From the NCBI GenBank assembly GCA_963708935.1, contig CAVPUK010000003.1, positions 310,001 to 374,000 of the forward strand: a stretch of DNA of 64,000 nucleotides, in the 5' to 3' direction. Shown here one piece after another: positions 34,370 through 43,555 of this stretch (position 1 is its first letter; every line of letters begins with the position of its first letter). This DNA comes from Nakamurella sp963708935 (lineage in GTDB: Bacteria; Actinomycetota; Actinomycetes; Mycobacteriales; Nakamurellaceae). The notes beneath the pieces were generated by a model. The model did not search any database, was not told the origin of the DNA, and worked only from the letters and a program-made list of their open reading frames with translations. The position numbers and the translations under genes are program-made.

Positions 34370-35098
34370 ATGACGGTAGAGAGCTCGAGCAGCCCCCGAT
34401 CACCTGAGGTGATAGCAGTACCAGGACCTTTCGCTCTCCCGCCGGGTGAGGTGGCCTTGATCGTCATCGACATGCAGCGAGACTTCCTGCTGCCCGGCGG
34501 ATTCGGCGAGACCCTGGGCAACGACGTTTCCCAGCTGGCCGGAGTTGTGCCCCCGCTGCAGCGGGTGCTCGAAGCAGCCAGGGCCGCGGGATTCATGGTG
34601 ATCCACACCAGAGAGGGCCACCTGCCTGACCTGTCGGACCTACCTGAGGCAAAGCGCAGGCGCGGCAAGCCGTCCCTGCGGATCGGTGACCCGGGTCCGT
34701 ACGGCCGCATCCTGATCCGCGGTGAGTACGGCCAGGACATCATCGACGAATTGGCCCCGATCGCCGGGGAGGTGGTGCTGGACAAGCCCGGCAAGGGCGC
34801 CTTCTATGCCACCGGCCTGAGTGAAATTCTCCAGTCGGCGGGGATCACCACGCTGATCGTCACCGGCGTGACGACCGAGGTGTGCGTCCACACCACGGTC
34901 CGTGAGGCGAACGACCGCGGTTACGAGGTGCTCGTGCTCTCCGACTGCGTCGGGTCCTACTTCCCCGAGTTCCAGCGGGTCGGAGTGGAGATGATCGCCG
35001 CCCAGGGTGGGATCTTCGGCTGGGTCGCCGATTCCGCGGCCCTCCTGGACGTGTTAGCGCAATCCGTATCACCGCAGCCCGCCACCAGCGCAGTGTGA
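34370..35098 (+). CDS. biuH: Isochorismatase-family cysteine hydrolase, probable biuret amidohydrolase
   Basis: 242 residues. The Asp-Lys-Cys triad of the family is present: Asp-34 in VIDMQRDFLLPGGF, Lys-139 in VLDKPGKGAFYAT, and Cys-172 in TGVTTEVCVHTT. Segments HTREGHLPDLSDLPEAKRRR, IGDPGPYGRILIRGEYGQDII and REANDRGYEVLVLSDC closely follow those I recall from characterised biuret hydrolase, more than those of RutB or plain isochorismatase. Biuret hydrolase splits biuret into allophanate and ammonia, which the upstream amidase could then degrade. A 13-bp gap to the permease suggests co-transcription. Ureidoacrylate or another ureido substrate remains possible. Confidence 0.75.
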   Translation: MTVESSSSPRSPEVIAVPGPFALPPGEVALIVIDMQRDFLLPGGFGETLGNDVSQLAGVVPPLQRVLEAARAAGFMVIHTREGHLPDLSDLPEAKRRRGKPSLRIGDPGPYGRILIRGEYGQDIIDELAPIAGEVVLDKPGKGAFYATGLSEILQSAGITTLIVTGVTTEVCVHTTVREANDRGYEVLVLSDCVGSYFPEFQRVGVEMIAAQGGIFGWVADSAALLDVLAQSVSPQPATSAV

Positions 35099-35111
35099 GA
35101 AAGGATCTGTC

Positions 35112-36812
35112 ATGAACCTCTCGGCAATCCGGAATTCCCGCGGGACCTCGATTTCGGACTCGAGCGAATTGAAGCTCCCGTGGTGGACCCGTGGCGAGAC
35201 GAACGCCTTCTTCGGTCTCGCGTTCAACATCCTCGTCAACGTGCTGACGCTGACGTCCCTGATGATCTTCGTGGTCAAGGTGCCCGCCGGCCTTGTGATG
35301 GGCACGGTGCTGCCGGCCCTCGGCGTCGCGATGATCCTGGGCAACATCTACTACACGATCCTGGCTCGGCGGCTGGCGAAGAAGGAGAACCGAACCGACG
35401 TCACGGCCATGCCGTACGGGCCCAGCGTTCCGCACATGTTCATCGTCACCTTCGTGGTCATGCTGCCCATCTATCTGAAGACGAATGATCCGCTCAAGGC
35501 CTGGGAATCGGGTCTGGCCTGGGCATTCCTGATCGGCGTCATCGTGCTGATCGGAGCGTTCGTCGGCCCGTTCATCCGCAAGGTCACTCCGCGGGCCGCG
35601 CTGCTCGGCACCTTGGCCGGTATCTCGATCACCTTCATCGCCATGCGTCCGGCCGCCCAGATCTGGGAGGCGGCCTGGATCGGCCTGCCTGTCCTGGGCA
35701 TCATCCTGGTCGGCTTCTTCACCGGCCTGAAGTTGCCGGGCAACATCCCGATCGGGTTGGCCGCGCTGCTCGTCGGCACCGCCATCGGTTGGATCGGCGG
35801 CTACATGTCGGTCCCCGATGTCAGCGCGGCCGCCAAGGACATCGCCTTCTCCTTGCCGTCGTTCAACTTCAGCATGTTGGGTCACGGCCTGGGAGAGCTC
35901 GGTCCGTTGCTCGCGACAGCGATCCCGCTGGGTGTCTACAACTTCCTGGAGGCGATGAGCAATGTCGAGAGTGCGTCGGCAGCGGGCGACAGCTACAACC
36001 TGCGCAGCGTGCTGCTGGCCGACGGCACCGGCGCCATCATCGGCTCCGCGCTCGGCTCACCGTTCCCGCCGGCCGTCTACATCGGGCACCCGGGCTGGAA
36101 GGAAGCCGGCGGGCGCGGCAGCTATTCGATGGCCAGTGGTGTGGCGATCGGTCTGCTGTGCTTCCTTGGGTTGTTCGGGTTGCTGTCCGCCCTGCTCCCG
36201 CTGCCTGCAATCGTGCCGATCCTGCTCTACATCGGACTCTTGATCGGGGCTCAGGCGTTCCAGTCGGTGCCCCGGATCTATGCGGCCGCGGTCGTGATCG
36301 CGCTGATACCCAACATCGCGTCCTGGGGGGCCGGCCTCATCGACAATGCGCTGGCCGCTGCCGGTACGACGGCGGCCCAGGTCGGTGAGGAGAAGCTGAG
36401 CGGAGCCGGGCTCGTCTACCACGGTCTGCACGTCCTCGGTCAGGGTGCGACGCTGGCCGGCATCATTCTCGGCGCGATCCTGGTGTTCATCCTGGAGCGA
36501 AAAGCGATGATCGCCGCGTTGGCAGCCGGGATCGGCGCTGCGCTGTCCTTCGTCGGCCTGATCCACGCGGACAAGGTGGAATGGGCGGCAGCTCCGCAGG
36601 TGGCTCTGGGCTATGCGCTGCTGGCGGTGGTGCTCGTCCTGATCTCACTGATCCAGCGCAATCAGCCCGCTGTACCCATGACCGAGCCGGAGTCCGTCGG
36701 CATGCCGGACGGCGAGCCCGTTCCGGTGACCGAGCACCCGGCCACCGAGCACCCGGACATCGAGCCGGCAACGAACCAGGCGGCCGCGGCCCCCGACCCG
36801 GCGGCCGTCTAG
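35112..36812 (+). CDS. NCS2/AzgA-like purine or ureide permease
   Basis: 566 residues with about 12-13 membrane helices. After a short polar N-terminus it shows FGLAFNILVNVLTLTSLM, NIYYTILARRLAKKENRTDVTAMPYGPSVPH, NFLEAMSNVESASAAGDSYNLRSVLLADGTGAIIGSALGSPFPP, and GWKEAGGRGSYSMASGVAIGLLCF. The pattern fits the xanthine/uracil/AzgA superfamily of proton symporters. The cytoplasmic C-terminal ~55 residues are Pro/Glu/Ala-rich with a short repeat (EHPATEHPDIEPA). Its place, 13 bp behind biuH, suggests import of biuret or a related ureide, but no specific substrate can be read from the sequence. Confidence 0.85.
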   Translation: MNLSAIRNSRGTSISDSSELKLPWWTRGETNAFFGLAFNILVNVLTLTSLMIFVVKVPAGLVMGTVLPALGVAMILGNIYYTILARRLAKKENRTDVTAMPYGPSVPHMFIVTFVVMLPIYLKTNDPLKAWESGLAWAFLIGVIVLIGAFVGPFIRKVTPRAALLGTLAGISITFIAMRPAAQIWEAAWIGLPVLGIILVGFFTGLKLPGNIPIGLAALLVGTAIGWIGGYMSVPDVSAAAKDIAFSLPSFNFSMLGHGLGELGPLLATAIPLGVYNFLEAMSNVESASAAGDSYNLRSVLLADGTGAIIGSALGSPFPPAVYIGHPGWKEAGGRGSYSMASGVAIGLLCFLGLFGLLSALLPLPAIVPILLYIGLLIGAQAFQSVPRIYAAAVVIALIPNIASWGAGLIDNALAAAGTTAAQVGEEKLSGAGLVYHGLHVLGQGATLAGIILGAILVFILERKAMIAALAAGIGAALSFVGLIHADKVEWAAAPQVALGYALLAVVLVLISLIQRNQPAVPMTEPESVGMPDGEPVPVTEHPATEHPDIEPATNQAAAAPDPAAV

Positions 36813-36912
36813 GCCTCGCGCACCGTGTCGTGAGCCTCGCAACGATCCGTCCGGTTGGGGTCGAGGATCGCGACACGGTGCGCCGGTGGTTCCCGGCTAG
36901 GCTTGACCACCT

Positions 36913-38412
36913 ATGACTGACCTGCTGAGCACCCCTGTCCGCCCGGTTCGCGCGCGCTTCTGCCCGTCGCCGACTGGGACGCCGCACGTCGGCCTCGCCC
37001 GCACGGCCCTGTTCAACTGGGCCTTCGCCAGGCATCACGGTGGCACCCTGGTGTTCCGCATCGAGGACACCGATACGGCCCGGGATTCCGAGGAGTCCTA
37101 CCAGGCCCTGGTCGAGGCCTTGCAGTGGCTGGGGATCGACTGGGACGAGGGGCCACTGGTCGGTGGACCGCACGCCCCCTACCGGCAGAGCCAGCGTCGG
37201 GACATCTACGTCGACGTGGCGCGGCGCCTGCTCGAAGCCGGTCATCTGTACGAGTCCTACTCGACAACCGACGACACCGAGGCGCGGCACCGAGCCGCCG
37301 GACGCGACGTCAAACTCGGGTATGACAACTACGACCGGGTGCCCGACGCAGCGCTGATCTCCGCCGCGGTGGAGGCGGGCCGATTGCCCGTACTGCGGCT
37401 GCGGATGCCCGACCGCGACATCGGTTTCGCCGATCTGGTCCGCGGCCAGGTCACCTTCCCGGCCGGTTCGGTACCGGATCCGGTGATGGTCCGCGGCAAC
37501 GGAGATCCCTTGTACACCTTGGTGAATCCGGTCGACGACGCCCTCATGGGAATTACCCACGTGCTGCGCGGCGAGGACCTGCTGCCGTCGACCCCGCGAC
37601 AGATCGCACTGTACGAGGCGCTGTTCGACATCGGGGTGGCGCAGTACACGCCAGAGTTCGGCCATCTGCCCTTCGTCACGGGCGAAGGCAACAAGAAACT
37701 GTCAAAGCGGGATCCGCAGTCAAATCTGTTCCAGTATCGGGACGACGGGTTCATCGCGGAGGGCATGGTCAACTACCTGGCCTTGCTCGGCTGGTCGCTG
37801 GCCGAGGACCGGGACATCTTCACGCCACAGGAACTCGTGGCCGCCTTCGACGGTCACCGGATCTCCAGCAACCCGGCGCGATTCGACCGGAAAAAGGCCG
37901 AGGCCATCAACTCGACCCACCTGAGGTTGCTGACCCCGGCGGACTTTGCGGCCCGGCTCACCGACTACGTGGTGGCCTCCGGACGGGTGAGTTCACTGAC
38001 CGCCGGCCAGCACGCCACGGTGCAACTGGCCGCGCCGCTGGTCCAGGAACGATGCATCCTGCTGGGCGACGCCGCCGAGATGATCGGCTTCCTGTTGGTG
38101 GACGAAGCGGCGTTCGAGGTCGACCCGACCGCGGCCGTCAAGGTGCTCAAGCCGGAGGCCGGGCCGGTGCTGGCCGCGGCGGTGTCGGCGCTGGAATCGC
38201 TGGCTGCCTTCACGGCCGCCGAGATCGAGCAGGCGCTCAAGTCCACCCTGATCGACGGGCTCGGGCTCAAGCCGAAGATTGCCTTCGCGCCGGTCCGGGT
38301 CGGGGCGACCGGTCGGACGATCTCTCCGCCGTTGTACGAATCCCTGGAGCTGCTCGGGCGGGACCGCACCCTGCTGCGCCTGCGGGCGGCGCAGCACCTT
38401 GCCGAACGCTGA
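36913..38412 (+). CDS. gltX: Glutamyl-tRNA synthetase
   Basis: 499 residues from ATG 36913. There is no Shine-Dalgarno, and a TAGGCT hexamer ends ten bases upstream, so the mRNA may be leaderless. Class I landmarks: RFCPSPTGTPHVGLARTALFNW with the HIGH variant HVGL at 25-28, FRIEDTDTARDSEES, GVAQYTPEFGHLPFVTGEGNKKLSKRDPQSNL with KLSKR at 262-266, and a helical anticodon-binding domain to the end. With gatCAB upstream and no glnS seen, it is probably a non-discriminating enzyme that charges both tRNA-Glu and tRNA-Gln, whose genes follow 1 kb downstream. Confidence 0.96.
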   Translation: MTDLLSTPVRPVRARFCPSPTGTPHVGLARTALFNWAFARHHGGTLVFRIEDTDTARDSEESYQALVEALQWLGIDWDEGPLVGGPHAPYRQSQRRDIYVDVARRLLEAGHLYESYSTTDDTEARHRAAGRDVKLGYDNYDRVPDAALISAAVEAGRLPVLRLRMPDRDIGFADLVRGQVTFPAGSVPDPVMVRGNGDPLYTLVNPVDDALMGITHVLRGEDLLPSTPRQIALYEALFDIGVAQYTPEFGHLPFVTGEGNKKLSKRDPQSNLFQYRDDGFIAEGMVNYLALLGWSLAEDRDIFTPQELVAAFDGHRISSNPARFDRKKAEAINSTHLRLLTPADFAARLTDYVVASGRVSSLTAGQHATVQLAAPLVQERCILLGDAAEMIGFLLVDEAAFEVDPTAAVKVLKPEAGPVLAAAVSALESLAAFTAAEIEQALKSTLIDGLGLKPKIAFAPVRVGATGRTISPPLYESLELLGRDRTLLRLRAAQHLAER

Positions 38413-39214
38413 TCCGGCGCTGACCGGGTTCGGGGGCGGCAGTGGGTCGCCCGGATACGGAGTGCTGTTCGACATCGATGACACGCTGGTCGACTTCGCC
38501 GGAGCCGCGCGGTTGGCGTTGCTGGACGTGGCCGCCCGGTTTCCCGGTGCATCACCGGAGACGCCGGCACAGGTGCTCCGATCGTGGGAAGTGGTCAGCG
38601 AACGGGAGTACAACCGCTTTCTGTCCGGCGAGGTGGGGTTCGACGACATGCTGGTGGCCAGGATGGCCGCGGTGATCGCTGAGATCGACCCGAGCGGCGC
38701 CGACGGCCTGGATGCCGTCGAGCTCGAGCGGCTGCGCAACGAATCGATCTTCACCCACTACCGGCAGTACGACGACGTGGCCGGGGCGCTGGTCCGGCTG
38801 GCCGCCGCCGGTATCCCGGTCGGCGTGATCTCGAACAGCGACGGGCCCTATCAGCGACGCAAGATGGCCGCGGCCGGGCTCGACGAGCTCATCGACACCG
38901 CGGTGTTCTCGGGCGATCTCGGGGTCTCCAAGCCTGATCCGAAGATCTTCCTGGCCGGTGCGGCCAGCTTGGGACTAGCTCCGCAACAAGTGGTCTACGT
39001 GGGTGACCGGTGGGCAACGGACACCGTCGGAGCGTTGACCGCCGGACTGGCGGCGATCTGGTTGAACCGGCTCGGCCACCTCCGCCCAGCGGCGGCGGCC
39101 GAACACCTGCTGGCCATCCCGGGCGCCGCGGACCGGCTGGTCGAGCTTCCCGATCTGGCCGTGCTGGATGCCGCCCTGATCGAGCGCATGGTCGGGGCTC
39201 AGCGCTCCGGCTGA
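38399..39214 (+). CDS. HAD-superfamily hydrolase
   Basis: About 271 residues if it begins at TTG 38399 (overlapping the gltX stop); GTG 38462 would cut it to 250. Class I HAD motifs are clear: VLFDIDDTLVDF (nucleophile and acid Asp), GVISNSDGP (motif II Ser/Asn), Lys in LGVSKPDPKIFL, and VYVGDRWATDTVGALTAGLAAIWLNR (motif IV acidic pair). A four-helix cap lies between the first two motifs. The family dephosphorylates small phosphometabolites; the substrate cannot be named. It directly follows gltX, so the pair may be co-transcribed. Confidence 0.85.
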   Translation: MPNADPALTGFGGGSGSPGYGVLFDIDDTLVDFAGAARLALLDVAARFPGASPETPAQVLRSWEVVSEREYNRFLSGEVGFDDMLVARMAAVIAEIDPSGADGLDAVELERLRNESIFTHYRQYDDVAGALVRLAAAGIPVGVISNSDGPYQRRKMAAAGLDELIDTAVFSGDLGVSKPDPKIFLAGAASLGLAPQQVVYVGDRWATDTVGALTAGLAAIWLNRLGHLRPAAAAEHLLAIPGAADRLVELPDLAVLDAALIERMVGAQRSG

Positions 39215-39266
39215 GGCGGATCCGGGTCCGCCGTCGGCGCCCGGCCGGCAAGCCGGACCCGCCGAA

Positions 39267-39295
39267 TTGGTCCCGGCGCCTGCGGCCTGTAGGAT
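39267..39295 (+). promoter_or_regulatory. Probable promoter of the tRNA-Gln gene
   Basis: TTGGTC (39267-39272), a 17-bp spacer and TAGGAT (39290-39295) lie about 79 bp before the mature tRNA-Gln. Expected transcription start is near 39302. Confidence 0.5.
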
Positions 39296-39373
39296 GGTTT
39301 CTCGGTGCTCTCGGCCGCCCGGTGCTGTATTTTGGTCCCGGATCGATCGAAAGCACCTGCAGGGCAACAGCTT

Positions 39374-39445
39374 TGGGGTATGGTGTAATTGGCAACACTA
39401 GGGATTCTGATTCCCTCATTCTAGGTTCGAGTCCTAGTACCCCAG
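39374..39445 (+). tRNA. tRNA-Gln (anticodon CTG)
   Basis: 72 nt. Acceptor stem TGGGGTA (39374-39380) pairs with TACCCCA (39438-39444), discriminator G. The anticodon arm AGGGA-TTCTGAT-TCCCT gives anticodon CTG, reading CAG. The T arm CTAGG-TTCGAGT-CCTAG is complete. CCA is not encoded. Gene order gltX, tRNA-Gln, tRNA-Glu is also that of mycobacteria. Confidence 0.95.
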
Positions 39446-39542
39446 CGATCACCCTCCACGCCCGGCTTCGTTGATCGGGAATGGTGTGTCGGTCAGGTAG
39501 TATTTGCCGCGGACTTGGTTGATCTTGACCGAGCCGACCTAG

Positions 39543-39615
39543 GGCCCCGTCGTCTAGCGGCCTAGGACGCCGCCCTCTCACGGCGGTAGCGAGGGTTCGA
39601 ATCCCTTCGGGGCTA
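39543..39615 (+). tRNA. tRNA-Glu (anticodon CTC)
   Basis: 73 nt. Acceptor GGCCCCG (39543-39549) pairs with CGGGGCT (39608-39614), the last pair being G-U, and discriminator A follows. The anticodon arm CCGCC-CTCTCAC-GGCGG gives CTC, reading GAG. CCA is encoded directly after (39616-39618), unlike the tRNA-Gln next door. Confidence 0.95.
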
Positions 39616-39625
39616 CCAGTACGTT

Positions 39626-39661
39626 GAAGGGCCCTGTCGATCAGTTTCGGCAGGGCCCTTC
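39626..39661. terminator. Strong hairpin after tRNA-Glu, also facing the IclR gene end
   Basis: GAAGGGCCCTG (39626-39636) and CAGGGCCCTTC (39651-39661) form an 11-bp perfect stem with a 14-base loop, followed by TTGTG on the plus strand. It starts 8 bp after the tRNA-Glu CCA and ends 8 bp before the IclR stop, so it can serve both. Confidence 0.75.
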
Positions 39662-39668
39662 TTGTGCT

Positions 39669-40370
39669 TCACAGCCGGGCGGTCAGGGCTTCCGAAGCCT
39701 CGGCCAGGTCGCTGGCCCAGCGGTCACCCGGGCGCCGCCCGATGCGCTCCACGGGCCCGGACACCGACACCGCGGCGATCACCCGGCCCTGCGGATTCCT
39801 GACCGGCGCAGAGACGGACGCCACCCCGGTTTCACGTTCGGCTATCGACTGCGCCCACCCCCGCCGGCGGACTTCGGCGAGCCCGCGTTCGGTGAATGAC
39901 GCCTCCAGCAGGATGGCCCGCGCGGTGGCTGGATCGGCCCATGCGGTCAGCACCTTGGCGCCAGAGCCGGCCGTCATCGGCAGCCTGGCGCCCAGTGGCA
40001 CGGTGTCCCGTAGCCCCGATGTCGGTTCCGCCACCGCAATGCAGATGCGCGAGAAGCCGTCGGCCCGATAGATCTGGACGCTCTCGCCGGTGCGATCCCG
40101 CAGTCGCGGCAACACGTCGGCCCCCGCGGCCACGAGTAGGTCCGGCGCACCGGCGGCCAGCACCGCGAGCATGGGACCGGGGCGCCAGCGTCCGTTGTCA
40201 TCCCTGGCCAGTAGGCCGTGCACCTCCAGGCCGACGGCCAACCGATGCGCGGTGGCCCGCGGAAGGCCGGTGGCGGCACACAACTCGGCCAGGCCGCTCG
40301 GCGCCGCGGTGGTGGCGCGGAGTACCTGCACCGCTTTGTCCAAAACGCCGATGCCGCTAGACTGTCCCAT
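39669..40370 (-). CDS. IclR-family regulator, LeuR/NdgR-like, next to leuCD
   Basis: 233 residues from ATG 40370. N-terminal winged helix (about 5-65: VLDKAVQVLRATTAAPSGLAELCAATGLPRATAHRLAVGLEVHGLLARD), C-terminal IclR effector domain (85-230) with RICIAVAEPTSGLRDTVPLGARLPMTAGSGAKVLTAW and ASVSAPVRNPQGRVIAAVSVSGPVERIG. Actinobacterial orthologues divergent from leuC (NdgR, LeuR, AreB) control leucine and other amino-acid genes, and position supports that here. A leaderless transcript is likely: TAGTAT ends six bases before the ATG. A palindrome between its -35 and -10 suggests autoregulation. Confidence 0.9.
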   Translation of the reverse strand: MGQSSGIGVLDKAVQVLRATTAAPSGLAELCAATGLPRATAHRLAVGLEVHGLLARDDNGRWRPGPMLAVLAAGAPDLLVAAGADVLPRLRDRTGESVQIYRADGFSRICIAVAEPTSGLRDTVPLGARLPMTAGSGAKVLTAWADPATARAILLEASFTERGLAEVRRRGWAQSIAERETGVASVSAPVRNPQGRVIAAVSVSGPVERIGRRPGDRWASDLAEASEALTARL

Positions 40371-40376
40371 GAGGCG

Positions 40377-40407
40377 ATACTAGGTTCCCGCATAGTGGGA
40401 TGTCCAA
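40377..40407 (-). promoter_or_regulatory. IclR-gene promoter with a palindrome in its spacer
   Basis: Reading leftward: TTGGAC (40407-40402), a 19-bp spacer, TAGTAT (40382-40377), then six bases to the ATG. The spacer contains TCCCGCATAGTGGGA (40386-40400), an interrupted palindrome with four paired bases on each side. A regulator bound there would block this promoter and could affect the divergent leuC. Confidence 0.45.
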
Positions 40408-40519
40408 CACGTGACGTGAGGTCCAGCGCTCCGCGAGCGGGCCACGACGTACCGCCTCACCGCTCCGGACCCGTCGCACAGCCGCGCACGGGTTGCTCGT
40501 TTCTCTCGAAAGGCCGGTC

Positions 40520-41932
<1,413 letters not shown>

Positions 41933-41995
41933 CGCCCAACGGTCAGCCTGCCCCCAAACAACTACCGGCCGCCCCACAGAAAGCCAGGAGCTCGC

Positions 41996-42589
41996 ATGGA
42001 AGCCTTCACCACCCACACCGGCATCGGGATCCCGCTGCGCCGCAGCAATGTCGACACCGACCAGATCATCCCCGCCGTCTACCTCAAGCGCATCACCCGG
42101 ACCGGGTTCGAGGACGGGTTGTTCGCCGCGTGGCGCAGCGACCCGACGTTCGTCATCAATCAACCGGCGTTCGCCGGCGGCTCGGTGCTCGTCGCCGGAT
42201 CCGATTTCGGTACCGGATCGTCGCGGGAGCACGCGGTCTGGGCGCTGATGGACTACGGCATCAGGGTCGTCATCTCGCCCCGCTTCGCCGACATCTTCCG
42301 AGGCAACTCGTCCAAGGGTGGCCTGGTCGCCGCTCAGGTGAGCGAGTCGGACGTCGAGCTGCTGTGGAAGCTGCTGGAGAACGAGCCGGGCACCCAGGTT
42401 TCGGTTGATCTGAAGCAGCAACTGATCTCCGCCGGCTCGTTGGTGATCGACTTCGAGATCGATCCGTACACCAAGTGGCGCCTGCTCGAAGGCTGGGACG
42501 ACATCTCGTTGACCCTGCGACATGCCGATGAGATCAACAATTTTGAGAAATCTCGCCAGCCCTTCAAGCCGGTCACCACCGCGGTCTGA
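41996..42589 (+). CDS. leuD: 3-Isopropylmalate/citramalate dehydratase, small subunit
   Basis: 197 residues from ATG 41996 with CCAGGAG upstream. The swivel domain of the aconitase fold; it completes the LeuCD active site. Signatures: VDTDQIIPAVYLKRITRTGF, GTGSSREHAVWALMDYGIRVVISPRFADIFRGNSSKGGL, and the C-terminal YTKWRLLEGWDDISLTL. With LeuB and CimA in the same window it can serve both the leucine and the citramalate-isoleucine branches. 252 bp without a gene follow before hupB. Confidence 0.97.
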   Translation: MEAFTTHTGIGIPLRRSNVDTDQIIPAVYLKRITRTGFEDGLFAAWRSDPTFVINQPAFAGGSVLVAGSDFGTGSSREHAVWALMDYGIRVVISPRFADIFRGNSSKGGLVAAQVSESDVELLWKLLENEPGTQVSVDLKQQLISAGSLVIDFEIDPYTKWRLLEGWDDISLTLRHADEINNFEKSRQPFKPVTTAV

Positions 42590-42757
42590 GGCAGCAGGGC
42601 CCTGACCAGCGCTTTTGACGAGACTCATTACGTCATAACGCATTTGGAGTCAGTCCGCAAACAGCGGGAGCTGTCGCCGGTGAAAGGAGCGGCCGCCGGG
42701 GAGTCGACGATGGACCCGAAATCCCTTGCGATCGCTGGTTATCGGCGGGCGTGGCGG

Positions 42758-42787
42758 TTGGCATTGTGGGGCTTTCGGGCCTAACGT
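42758..42787 (+). promoter_or_regulatory. Probable hupB promoter
   Basis: TTGGCA (42758-42763), 18-bp spacer, TAACGT (42782-42787), 55 bp ahead of the hupB GTG. Both hexamers fit the housekeeping class. The rest of the 252-bp leuD-hupB gap shows no gene. Confidence 0.5.
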
Positions 42788-42841
42788 GTGCCACCAGTCG
42801 GCCCAATTCATCCCTCGGGCCGGAAAGTCCTGGGAGGGACC

Positions 42842-43459
42842 GTGAACAAGACCGATCTCATCAATCAACTCGCAGTGCGACTTGATGGTGACAAGAAGGC
42901 AGCCCAGACCGCAGTCGAAGGCTTCATCGACCTGGTCCAGCGGGAGGTGCAGCGCGGCGAGAACGTCTCGATCTCCGGATTCGGCGTCTTCGAGAAGCGG
43001 GCACGTGCGGCCCGGACCGCGCGCAACCCGCGCACCGGCCAGGCGGTGAAGGTCAAGAAGACCACGGTGCCCGCGTTCCGTCCCGGTAAGTACTTCAAGG
43101 ACGTCATCGCCGGTACGGTCAAACTGCCGAAGGTGACGGCGAAGCCGACCACCGCACGGGCCGCAGCCGCTGCCGCTAAGGCACCGGCCGCAACGAAGGC
43201 ACCGGCCACCAGAGCCGCCGCGACCAGGGCGCCGGCTGCCCCGCGGACGAGGGCAGCGGCGGCAAAGCCGGCCGCCGCCCCGGCCGCGAAGCCCGCGGCC
43301 CGGACCAGGGCCGCAGCCGCAAAGCCGGCCGCCGCTCCGGCGGCCAAGGCTACTCGGGCCACCGCGGCCAAGGCTTCGGCAGCAAAAGCGCCCGCGGCCA
43401 AGGCCGCGCCCGCGGCCAAGGCTCCGGCCGCACGCCGGGCTCCGGCGAAGAAGAAGTAA
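42842..43459 (+). CDS. hupB: Histone-like protein HU with Lys/Ala-rich tail (HupB type)
   Basis: 205 residues from GTG 42842, with GGGAGG upstream. Residues 1-92 are a standard HU fold (MNKTDLINQLAVRLDGDKKAAQTAVEGFIDLVQREVQRGENVSISGFGVFEKRARAARTARNPRTGQ), with FRPGKYFKDVI closing it. The remaining ~110 residues are almost entirely Ala, Lys, Pro, Arg and Thr, containing a direct repeat of TRAAAAKPAAAPAAK and many KAPA units, like the tail of mycobacterial HupB, which binds DNA and compacts the nucleoid. The repeats make this tail prone to slippage and to assembly error. A hairpin follows the gene. Confidence 0.95.
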   Translation: MNKTDLINQLAVRLDGDKKAAQTAVEGFIDLVQREVQRGENVSISGFGVFEKRARAARTARNPRTGQAVKVKKTTVPAFRPGKYFKDVIAGTVKLPKVTAKPTTARAAAAAAKAPAATKAPATRAAATRAPAAPRTRAAAAKPAAAPAAKPAARTRAAAAKPAAAPAAKATRATAAKASAAKAPAAKAAPAAKAPAARRAPAKKK

Positions 43460-43497
43460 TCGTCGCCGGCCGTCGCCGGTGACCAATGCCCTGCCCG

Positions 43498-43532
43498 ATT
43501 GCCCGACCGAGATTGCTACCCGGCCGGGCAAT
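43498..43532. terminator. Hairpin between hupB and mutT1
   Basis: ATTGCCCG (43498-43505) pairs with CGGGCAAT (43525-43532) across a 19-base loop, followed by TGGCTTTCTTG on the plus strand. It lies between the convergent hupB and mutT1 stops. Confidence 0.5.
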
Positions 43533-43555
43533 TGGCTTTCTTGCGCCGGGTCGGA

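Noticed and set aside
43140..43440. The hupB tail as a repeat array or CRISPR
   Set aside because: The repeats are short Ala/Lys/Pro codon runs inside a coding frame, with no spacer structure.
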